A stretch of 64,000 nt of DNA from Siniperca chuatsi (Eukaryota > Chordata > Actinopteri > Centrarchiformes > Sinipercidae): positions 15,349,833-15,413,832 of the forward strand of contig NC_058045.1 in the NCBI RefSeq assembly GCF_020085105.1. Reading direction: 5' to 3'. The translations under genes and the position numbers were made by a program. The notes beneath the pieces are model-generated. The model had not been told where the DNA came from. It ran no database searches and saw nothing but the letters and a program-made list of their open reading frames with translations. How positions within the stretch are numbered: position 1 is the first letter of the stretch; each line of letters begins with the position of its first letter. Of this stretch, positions 56,034-64,000 are shown one piece after another.

Positions 56034-56793
56034 ATGGTAGGAACTGAGCACTTAGCTAAGTTAACTGTGTTTTGTGTCGGAAATGTTTTCCAAAATGTAT
56101 ATTCCATTAACCCACATTTATAGTAGCTATAACATGCAACTTACCTTACTAGCACTAACCTTTCTAACTGTTAACTTGACTGAAATAAAATCAAACTACC
56201 TCGACGTTGCTGTTTATTAGCCTACTGTTATATTAGCATACTCTGCCAAACAGCCATAAGTGGGTGATGTATTAAATATTGCGTCTTTAATTTCATTTTG
56301 TCCTGCAGGCTGAAGTTGAGGAAACACTGAAGAGGATCGAAGCCCATAAAGGTGTGATTGGAACAATAGTTGTCAATGCAGAAGGTGAGCCAAAAAGCAC
56401 AACAGTTTTCTCAGATATGTTTACAACACAGTCTGACTGTAAAGGTTACAGTTTTATCTTTTCAGGTATTCCCATCAGAACAACTTTAGATAACTCCACT
56501 ACGGTTCAGTATGCAGGACTTCTTCGCCAGCTCACGATGAAGGCCAGGAGCACAGTGAGGGATATTGACCCTCAGAATGACCTCACCTTCCTCCGCATCC
56601 GCTCCAAGAAACATGAGATCTTGGTTGCACCAGGTGAGTGTGTAGTAGTTGCATTGGTATTGTTGACTTATTGATGACCACTGAAACAAACATTTAATAT
56701 TTATGTCACATTTGTATCCCCCGTCTTCTCATCTTTTATGTCTCTGCAGAGAATGACTTTCTGCTGATAGTCATCCAGAACCCATGTGAATAG
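56034..56793 (+). CDS. dynlrb2: Dynein light chain roadblock-type 2
   Basis: Four exons join in frame to 96 aa, the exact family length: 56034-56036 (the ATG alone, followed at once by gtagga), 56309-56384, 56466-56633 and 56750-56793. The translation begins [20 protein letters not shown] and contains [40 protein letters not shown] and the ending [10 protein letters not shown]. These choices ([21 protein letters not shown]) match DYNLRB2 rather than DYNLRB1 (KSTMDNPTTTQYASLM, NPTE). The protein is a roadblock/LC7 fold that dimerises on dynein intermediate chains; DYNLRB2 is the form linked to ciliated cells, intraflagellar transport and meiotic spindles in mammals. It is divergent from psmd7. 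Confidence 0.97.
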
Positions 56794-57019
56794 CTGCTGG
56801 ACATTTCCATGAGAGTCTCCCTTTGGTTTGTCACATGGCGATGCTTTATCCAGACAAAAGATCTTTGCCCACTGTGTTATGTAGCTCCATGTTGTGCATA
56901 ATCCCTCTTTTTCTACTTGGAACTCAAGTATGTCGCCTTAATCTACATGATGCATTGTTTGTTTTACCTTATGTATTTCTTTCACTTTATGTCTGTGTTG
57001 ATATTGAATAAGTCTGTGG

Positions 57020-57025
57020 AATAAA
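57020..57025 (+). promoter_or_regulatory. dynlrb2 poly(A) signal AATAAA
   Basis: Canonical hexamer 227 bp after the stop codon, giving a short 3' UTR (about 56794-57045). Confidence 0.7.
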
Positions 57026-57307
57026 GCTGCTGGTAATCGTACAATACTTACTAGATCATCCCTGTTCATTTTGTTAATGTACAGATGGGAGACAAATTCA
57101 ATGAAAAACCTGAATAAATGAGAAGAGTCACAAATACAGATACTTCCATACAGGTGTACTGCATCATACAATTAAAACATTAACTATGATGTATGAAAAT
57201 GTATAATAGATGTATAAAAATGCTGAACTAGCATTGGTTAGGACTTGATTTTATATCAAGATGGCAAGAGGAATGAGAAGAATGAGTACAATATAGCATA
57301 AAATGGA

Positions 57308-57392
57308 AAAACTCAAGCTAAGTACAAGTACCTCAAAATTGTACTTAGGTACAGCACATGAGTAAATGTACTTAGCTACTTTCCACCTGTGC
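57308..57392. repeat. Fragment of the 'acttaagtac' repeat family
   Basis: 'aagtacaagtacctcaaaat' and 'tgtacttagctactttccac' match the family seen at 14150-14665. Only an end fragment is present. Confidence 0.5.
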
Positions 57393-57429
57393 TTTTATCT
57401 CGTGTTTCTATCTTGATGAGAGTGGTCTT

Positions 57430-57715
57430 TTCCAGGATGACAATGCCCCCATCCACATCAGAAATACTTTATTGATCCCCGTAGGGAAACTCTTTGTTAC
57501 AGTAGCTCGCCTTTACGTCAGTGCACACATGACACAAGAGGTCACTGAATGGTTTGATGAGTATGAAAATTATGTGAATCATATGCTATGGCCTTCACAG
57601 ACACTTCATCTCAACCCAATTAAACACCCATTTGAGATTTTGGAGCGACATCTCAGACAGCATCATCAAATCACCAAATGAGGGGAATACCTTTTGGAGT
57701 ATTGGTGTTCACTCC
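57430..57715 (+). pseudogene. Tc1/mariner-like transposase C-terminal relic with nested insertion
   Basis: The stretch before the insertion translates as FQDDNAPIHI (57433-57462), matching the second catalytic-Asp segment of Tc1 transposases (FQQDNAPxH). After 70 bp of foreign repeat the frame resumes as EVTEWFDEYENYVNHMLWPS, then LHLNPIKHPFEILERHLRQH, matching the Tc1 pattern WPSxSPDLNPIEHLWxxLxRxLR. The N-terminus and terminal repeats were not found. Confidence 0.7.
57459..57529. repeat. Retroposon tail inserted in the Tc1-like relic
   Basis: 'cagaaatactttattgatcc' through 'ctcgcctttacgtcagtgca' is shared with the repeat near 54550. It interrupts the transposase coding match. Confidence 0.6.
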
Positions 57716-58340
57716 TCCAGTTCAGAGACTTGTAGAATCTGAAAAAAAAGATTATAATTAAGCTGTTCTGGCATTTCCTTTGATCTGTCACCTGATGTAT
57801 ATGGTACTTATACTACAGGTAATGTATGCAGTAAAATTGCCATACATACCTGTGCATTGGACTTCATGTAGCCCTTTTTTAACATGTTTTTTTTTTACCC
57901 AAAGAAGATAGACATGGCATTTTATTCAGAAACTTTCCTCAGAATACCTTTTAATTCAGGAATCATGGAACTGATGTGGAATAAGAGTGAAACTAATCTT
58001 AGATTCACCTTTGACCTTCACCAACCCATCTTACATCAGGTCAGCCTCTTCTCATGCAGAGGTTCATCACATCATATGGCAAGTAAACTATCCACTTTAT
58101 TTACTATTTCAAGAGAGCAAAACATCAAAAAAACAAACATAAATGTTTGCATTATATACTGTAGGAATGTTGGCTCAGCTCCTGCTGTTCAAAGACCAAA
58201 GAGTATTCTTTTTTTTTATGGAATGAATTATATGTCTACATGTTGAATAAACTAATGTGTAGCCCTCTTTACATATCAGGTGAAGAAATTATCACAGGGG
58301 ATGAGATGCTGGCAGTGACAAAGAGTTATATGGATAAATA

Positions 58341-58345
58341 TTTAT

Positions 58346-58379
<34 letters not shown>
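58341..58379. repeat. (TA)n microsatellite
   Basis: About 15 uninterrupted TA units, preceded by atggata, immediately upstream of the truncated LINE. Confidence 0.9.
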
Positions 58380-58380
<1 letters not shown>

Positions 58381-59257
58381 CTCAGGCAATGGGGAACAGA
58401 GGAAGACGTGCTGGAGGAAGGACCATCATGGGAGGACAAACCCCTGCATGGGATGTACCACCGGAACATAACTGAAGTGGCTGATATCAAGAAGTCCTAC
58501 CAATGGCTAGAGCGAGCTGGATTGAAGGACAGCACAGAGGCACTCATCATGGCTGCACAGGAGCAGGCCCTGAGCACCAGAGCAATAGAGGCCCAGATCT
58601 ACCACACCAGACAAGACCCAAGGTGTAGGCTGTGCAAAGAGGCCCCTGAGACAATCCACCACATAACTGCAGGGTGTAAGATGCTGGCAGGAAAAGCATA
58701 CATGGAGCGCCATAACCAAGTAGCTGGCATAGTGTACAGGAACATCTGCACTGAGTATGGACTGGAAACCCCGAGGTCAAAGTGGGAAACACCACCATAG
58801 GTGGTAGAGAATGACCGAGCCAAGATCCTGTGGGACTTCCAGATCCAGACTGACAGAATGGTAATGGCGAACCAGCCTGACATCGTGGTGGTTGACAAAC
58901 AGAAGAGGAAAGCCGTTATGGTTGACGTGGCAATACCAAGCGATGGCAACATCAGGAAAAAGGAACATGAGAAACTAGAGAAGTACCAAGGGCTCAGAGA
59001 AGAGCTGGAGAAGGCCTGGAAGGTGAAGGCAACAGTGGTGCCCATGGTCATCGGAGCACTCGGGGCAATGACCCCCAAACTGGAGGAGGGGCTACAGCAG
59101 ATCCCTGGAAGAACACCAGACATCTCGGTCCAGAAGAGTGCAGTACTGGGAACAGCAAAGATACTGCGCAGAACCCTCAAGCTCCCAGGCCTCTGGTAGA
59201 GGACCCGAGCTCGAAGGATGAGGCCACCCACGGAGGGTGAAGGACGAAGTTTTTTTT
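58380..59257 (+). mobile_element. 5'-truncated LINE with restriction-like endonuclease (R4/Rex6-like)
   Basis: Only the C-terminal part of a LINE ORF remains (from about 58380 to the stop at 59197-59199). It has a C-C-H-C knuckle, CRLCKEAPETIHHITAGC, followed by PDIVVVDKQKRKAVMVDVAI, the PD...D restriction-like endonuclease pattern of R2/R4-type LINEs, and ends TAKILRRTLKLPGLW. A TAG at 58798-58800 breaks the frame after KWETPP, probably from AAG. The 3' tail 'ggatgaggccacccacggag' ends in a T-run. Possible 10-bp duplications ttatatggat lie at 58326-58335 and 59258-59267. The clade is from memory of fish elements; the endonuclease class is read directly. Confidence 0.75.
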
Positions 59258-59267
59258 TTATATGGAT

Positions 59268-61298
59268 GAAGGGTCTGACACAATGGAGTTTTTCATTTTT
59301 TCATTTGCTACTGTGTATTTAAAACCTGTTAACAACGTACATCAGTCCAAGGACAGAAGCTTTTGTAATTATTTAAAAGCAAGTGCATCAGAAGACTCAA
59401 CATTCATTAGTGTGGCTGCACGCAATCAAGTTGCTGTTTATCTCAACCTGTTTATCTCAACCTGAGTGAATGCAAACAGCCCACTGTTAAATATTTATAA
59501 GTGAGAATTCGCCCCAGATATGTGACAATGACCGATAAAAAACATTTTGCAAATATTTTAATGTAAATTTCCATCAGAATTTACAGCAATATATGTTAAT
59601 AAATAATTCATCACAATTATACAGCCCAAATAATACATTACATAACAACTGATTGAAACAAATATGCAGGATTTCACAGCGAATGTCTAAAGGAGACTGA
59701 ACAGGTGACGCAGTAAGGTCAGGTGATTTTGGGAGATTGCTACTGCAGCTTGTGCTTGTGGGAACGGGCTCCTGGGATTTTTAATATTCAAAAGGAAAGA
59801 AGCAGAAATTAAGAATGTCTGACATTGACTTATCTGGCTTGAACCAAAATAAATCTCATCAAAAGACCAGAAGAGGTGTAGTTTATTGTTATCCACAGGG
59901 GGATAGTGTCATTCAGATGTTTATATCACTCATAAACAAGTATGTAACTGTTTAAAGTAGTCTAAGAGAGAAAAGATATTGTTTATTAGTTTTGACATAG
60001 TCCTGAAATGGAACTGAATAATAATTTGGCTTTTTTGTTTTGTTGACAAAATCAGTTAAACTTAGTTTTTCAAAATAATGCCACAAGGAATCACGTTCAG
60101 ATAGGTGAAAACATTTGACAATATGTCTAAAAGTACTGTAGCTCCACTCAAGTGATGCCAATTATAAGAACATGTGTAGAATGTTGCAAAAGGCCTTTAA
60201 AAAAAATATCTAAACTTCTATTCTCTTCAAGTTTTGTCAACATTTATAGGCATGTGGAGGGTTTAGGAGACATACTCTGGGATAAACCATATGAACAATA
60301 GCAACTTCATAATGTTGTGAGACAAAGACTGATATTTTCCATGTCATCTTCCATCCCCAGTACATCTTGGTCAACCCCCAAACATTCTGACATCACATAA
60401 CATTTTTCAAAACTGTCCTAACATCCTTCATTTTCTAAACATTTTTATTCTGACCAGCAGCATATGCAACACATAAACCATCAACAAAACATATGGCTTC
60501 CCACAAGAAATGGTTAAAACAATAAAACATACAAAATTTTTCATCTATCACAAGTGACATTACCAATGGGAATTTTATTAAACCTCAAACAAAAACTTAA
60601 TTGATACCATTTGCCATTATATAGATACTATCTTTTAGATGTTTCCTATCCTCTGCAGAACCTTTGCCAGCACACAAACTGCTTCATCTGTCAGATACAG
60701 TGCTCAGTAGACACTACACCATTATACCACACAGAGGACGGTCAAGTATTTCCTCCAATTGCATTTCAAGTGCGTCCTATCAAGTTTAAGGCCTGAGGTG
60801 TGCTTTGATTCAATGACTCAATTTTCATTCTCTGAGTATTAACCAAGTGACCACTGCACGCTTAGTCTCTTCTCATTGCTGTCCAGAGAGGCTACAGATT
60901 TGTGTCAAGCGATACATCTCATTAGTGTGGATCAATACAGTTGATATGATATGAGCTAAAATGGTGGAAAGTCCTTAAAGCCAACTCAGGGACTCGTGGG
61001 AGTGGTTGGCGTTACTCTGACAAAGATGCTGTTTCACCTACACAGTGTTGTTACAATCCATGGGTAGCATGAGAGAGAGTAGGAATGCCCAGACTATATG
61101 GTCACCATGGTTTACGGTTACCGTGGCAAGCATGGCAGATAATCAGTTGAAACAATCAGGTAACAGAACTGATTGGCCAGAAGGGTAACAAGACAAGGAT
61201 TGGCTCCTTCAAGTGCTTCAAGTGGTCTGGGTCCAGTCTTGCTCTTGTTACTGTTCCTTCGCTGTTAGAGGCGCTTCTATCAGAGTCGGTGTCAGAGG
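59268..61298. other. Probable gse1 3' UTR and flank
   Basis: Unique-looking AT-rich sequence downstream (in gene direction) of the gse1 stop. A minus-strand AATAAA (TTTATT on plus) lies at 60574-60579 and others lie farther left. No other gene was recognised, and the 3' end cannot be fixed from sequence. Confidence 0.45.
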
Positions 61299-62468
61299 TC
61301 ACCTCGGCGTGTGCCCGTTGACTTGCCCCCTGCCCCAGTGAATGTTAGGTAGTGTCAAACACCTCCTGAAGTGCTCGAGCTGGGCCTGCAGTCTCTCCCT
61401 CTCCTCTCTCACTTTCTGCCTCTGACTCACCAGCTCCTGACAAATGAAGGACACGACTCTCATTACAGAACCGAGACTTTCCACACTAAGCTGCATCACT
61501 TACAAACAGGAGTACAAATGGAAAATGGGAACACTGAAAGATGAAAAGTACACACATCTGCAATCCACAAAGAGGCAGGCACGCAGTTATGGTCTGAGAT
61601 ACTTACCCCCATAGTGAGAGAGAGCTGCTCTGCAGTTCTGGTCAGATTGTAATTGTGTGCTTCAAGTCTTTTACACTGACCGTGAAGAACCTGCCTCTCT
61701 ATACTCCATTCTGTCCATAGAGAAATACACAGAAAAAAAACAAATGAGGGGAAATTATATCTATTCTAATACCTCTTTCACACAAATGATCTGAGAATAC
61801 AGTGAGTTACAGTGGTAGGCCAAATCTGGCCCCCCAGTGAACAGTGCTGAAAAAACAGGCCCACAGTTGAACCCAACTGCTGACTCCTGGTGTAGTCCCT
61901 CTGAGCCTCACTAACAGTAATGTGGAGAATGTAAAATAGAGTAGTCTCACAAGGTGCAACTCTGTTACTTTGACTTAAAAAGACAGAAATGTAATTTAGA
62001 AATAGTGACCCCATTACATAGTTTTTCTTCCAGAGAGCGCTTTCTTTGATAACCAAATATAAGGGATTCTTACTAGATTTGTTTCTGTTATGCGTTTCTG
62101 TTAAAAAACGAACATTGGCCAATATATTGTTATATCTTTTTTTAACTGTTAAATTTCAATATTGGTATCAACCTCCAATATTGGTCAGGCTTTATTTTGA
62201 AAGTATTTCTCTTTGAAAAAATCTCTTTTAGATTATCGACTTTGTACATTCAAAATAATTAAAGAACTAATCCTAACATCTCCAAAAGGATTTATGTGGA
62301 AACAGTCATTCAGTGAATCCTTTAAGCCAAACATGCAATTCTGGGCTACATACATAAAAATGACATTGATAGATAAATGACATTGACTCACCATCCACAT
62401 ACTCCTGGTAGGTCTCAAAAATAGCTTCAATACCCTGCCACTTCCTTGGAGCTTCTTCCATCTCCTCC

Positions 62469-62501
<33 letters not shown>

Positions 62502-63485
62502 TCCTCCTGACCAGACTCTTCCTCGTCCTCATCAGACAGGTTTTCCCGTGGTCCTGGAGTGTCCCTGCTGGCTGCAGGGAAGTGGAAGTGTTGGCTGTTG
62601 ACGTGTGCAAGCTGAGGGGCATGGTTATTATTTGAACTTTTTAGTTGAGGGATGTTGTGAGGCAGCAAGCGGTTGGCCTCTGGGACACAATTTGAAACTC
62701 CTTAGAAGAAAAGAGTGAGACAAAAAGGCAATGTTAGTCTTTGCAGCCATTTTTAGCACAGTACCTCATGAGGAGCCAATATCGTACTGATAGACATTTT
62801 AACTGGTATTGCACGTAAACACCACTAGGTGGCAGAACATTGTCATTTTAAAATTCACAATCAAGCCTAATGGTCATGCCCCTATGGGGGTGAGGGGCTA
62901 ACCTTTGTTCTGCAGTGTGTTGTGTGTGGACTGCAGCACGGCCTGGTGGAAGTGCTGAGCAAAGGCCTCAGGTGTGAATCTCTCCCAGGGCCGATTCCGT
63001 CCGTTCTGCACAGGATTGGGCTCCTTTTTCTGGGGAGAAGCAACAACGCCGTTCTGGAGGCCCAGGAGCTTCCTGTTTGGCTGAGCATCCACGAATTCAA
63101 CCTTCTCATGATGAGGGGTCAAGGGTGGAGGGATACGGGCCCCGCGGGTCTCCATGGAGGGTTTGAATGTGTCGTTATGGAGGAGATGCTTAGGTTTGTG
63201 TAAGTAGGGAGGGGAGGGGCTGGGGGAGTCTGGGTACAGATGTCCATTTGATTGACACGGCAGAGGGGCTGATGAGGAGTCACCTAAAAACACATTTGTA
63301 CAGTTCCTTAGAAAGAGTTTTTGCAACTTTAATCATGCATATAAATGTGTGTGTGCATGTGTGTGTCTCACCAGTTGAGGGAGCAGGAGGACTGCTACAT
63401 GGTGGTAAAGTATTATATCTGAGTGTGTCTAACGTCACAGTCTTCCTCTGAATGGCCCTCAGCAACTCCTCTGTCCTCTCCTTAT
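61299..63485 (-). CDS. gse1: Genetic suppressor element 1, last five coding exons (partial)
   Basis: Five minus-strand exons, in frame with consistent phases: 63485-63372, 63283-62903, 62700-62392, 61710-61607, 61436-61299, encoding the last about 348 residues. The 5' part is off the right edge. Landmarks are [40 protein letters not shown], an acidic stretch with 11 consecutive Glu, [16 protein letters not shown], and a predicted coiled coil [20 protein letters not shown] continuing [20 protein letters not shown]. The end is [17 protein letters not shown]. As I recall, vertebrate GSE1 has [28 protein letters not shown] and a tryptophan-containing end of the same form. GSE1 is a nuclear coiled-coil protein associated with the LSD1/HDAC corepressor complex. 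Human location 16q24 fits the neighbours. The identification rests on memory of the C-terminus. Confidence 0.85.
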
Positions 63486-63904
63486 CTACAGAGAAAAAGA
63501 CAGAATGAGAACAGCTGTCAGTCAAATTTGAAAATAGGACTTAAAATATTGACTGGCACAAGGAGCTGACGGAAAAAGGTCAGCAAATGGGTGACTTGAG
63601 CCGAGGTAATGTCCGGTACAACACCATCACAGACAGACAGACTATGGCCACAAAAATTAAAGTTTAATGAAGACTTTCACCTAAAAATTGTTTTTTTTTT
63701 CCAGAGGAGCAGATTTTCACCCAGATGTATGTCCCTAATCATCCAAAAGCTGATTATACAGTACAGTACAGTACAGTAAACTACGTCCTCTTGCGATATT
63801 GACTGATCAGAAAAGGCTTCCAGTAACAGAAAATTAAAATTAGAATTGAGAGGGAGCGCAAGAGAGCTGCTGATTATGCACCAGTGTCCTTCTAAGCAAC
63901 CGGC
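63486..63904. other. gse1 intron (part)
   Basis: Upstream of the exon beginning at 63485 (acceptor ttatctaca on plus). No further exon is visible before the window edge. Confidence 0.55.
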
Positions 63905-64000
63905 AGCAGCAGATGGCCGCCCATGGCCGAGTCTGGTTCTGCCCAAGGTTTCTGCCTCTTAAAAGGACGTTTTTCCTTGCCACTGTCGCCAATTGCTTGC
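63905..64000. repeat. Teleost repeat 'tctggttctgcccaaggttt'
   Basis: The last about 95 bases contain 'tctggttctgcccaaggttt', 'ctgcctcttaaaaggacgtt' and 'tttccttgccactgtcgcca', a very common fish interspersed repeat running off the window edge. It lies in a gse1 intron. Confidence 0.65.

Larger units (their letters stand above)
57046..58325. other. Intergenic, repeat-rich region after dynlrb2
   Basis: Holds a short acttaagtac-type repeat fragment and a Tc1-like relic (next entries). The 120-aa open frame at 57884-58246 has no recognisable domain and is probably chance. Nothing else was recognised. Confidence 0.6.

Noticed and set aside
57884-58246. 120-aa plus-strand open frame
   Set aside because: No recognisable motif, AT-rich, in a repeat-laden intergenic stretch. 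Treated as chance.
58240-58380. 5' part of the 186-aa frame (I-Y repeats) as the start of the LINE ORF
   Set aside because: The residues come from flanking DNA and the (TA)n microsatellite. The LINE match begins only after it.
58599-59231. 210-aa minus-strand frame
   Set aside because: Antisense to the truncated REL-type LINE coding sequence.
62882-63203. Alternative frames of 75 and 93 aa over the gse1 exon
   Set aside because: They overlap the 62903-63283 exon whose own frame joins in phase to exons on both sides.

Overview
The window is from a ray-finned fish genome, most likely a percomorph teleost. It has vertebrate genes split into short exons with GT-AG introns, gene order drawn mostly from human 16q22-q24, and many teleost-type dispersed repeats. 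All gene calls come from reading exon translations and matching them to remembered vertebrate families; no database search was run.

Layout, left to right. (1) wwox, minus strand, 626-11099: exons 1-5, with the rest off the left edge. (2) A 4.2 kb divergent intergenic region holding a decayed DIRS-like reverse transcriptase and a non-autonomous repeat. (3) nfat5, plus strand, 15333-31455 (12 coding exons, 1473 aa), followed by an apparent 4.5 kb 3' UTR that carries a TTAA-flanked MITE. (4) nudt7, minus strand, 36191-37040, tail to tail with nfat5 and with poly(A) signals 12 bp apart. (5) A complete 3.1 kb RTE-type LINE, 37668-40763, with perfect 19-bp target duplications and two coding lesions. 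(6) An HPRT-family gene, minus strand, 41522-49176 (9 exons, 215 aa), with Asp to Glu at the catalytic-base position. (7) psmd7, minus strand, 50863-55877 (8 exons, 330 aa). (8) dynlrb2, plus strand, 56034-56793 (4 exons, 96 aa), divergent from psmd7 across only 156 bp. (9) A repeat-rich stretch with a Tc1-like transposase relic and a 5'-truncated LINE with a restriction-like endonuclease. (10) The last five coding exons of gse1, minus strand, 61299-63485, continuing off the right edge.

The genes are not one pathway. They cover a tumour-suppressor oxidoreductase (wwox), osmotic-stress transcription (nfat5), peroxisomal CoA turnover (nudt7), purine salvage (HPRT family), protein degradation (psmd7), dynein transport and cilia (dynlrb2) and chromatin-linked regulation (gse1). 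No operon, CRISPR array, prokaryotic system or tRNA/rRNA gene was seen. The most unusual points are the active-site change in the HPRT paralog, two lineage-looking glutamine-rich repeat arrays in NFAT5, the very close convergent and divergent gene pairs, and a diverse set of datable transposon insertions.
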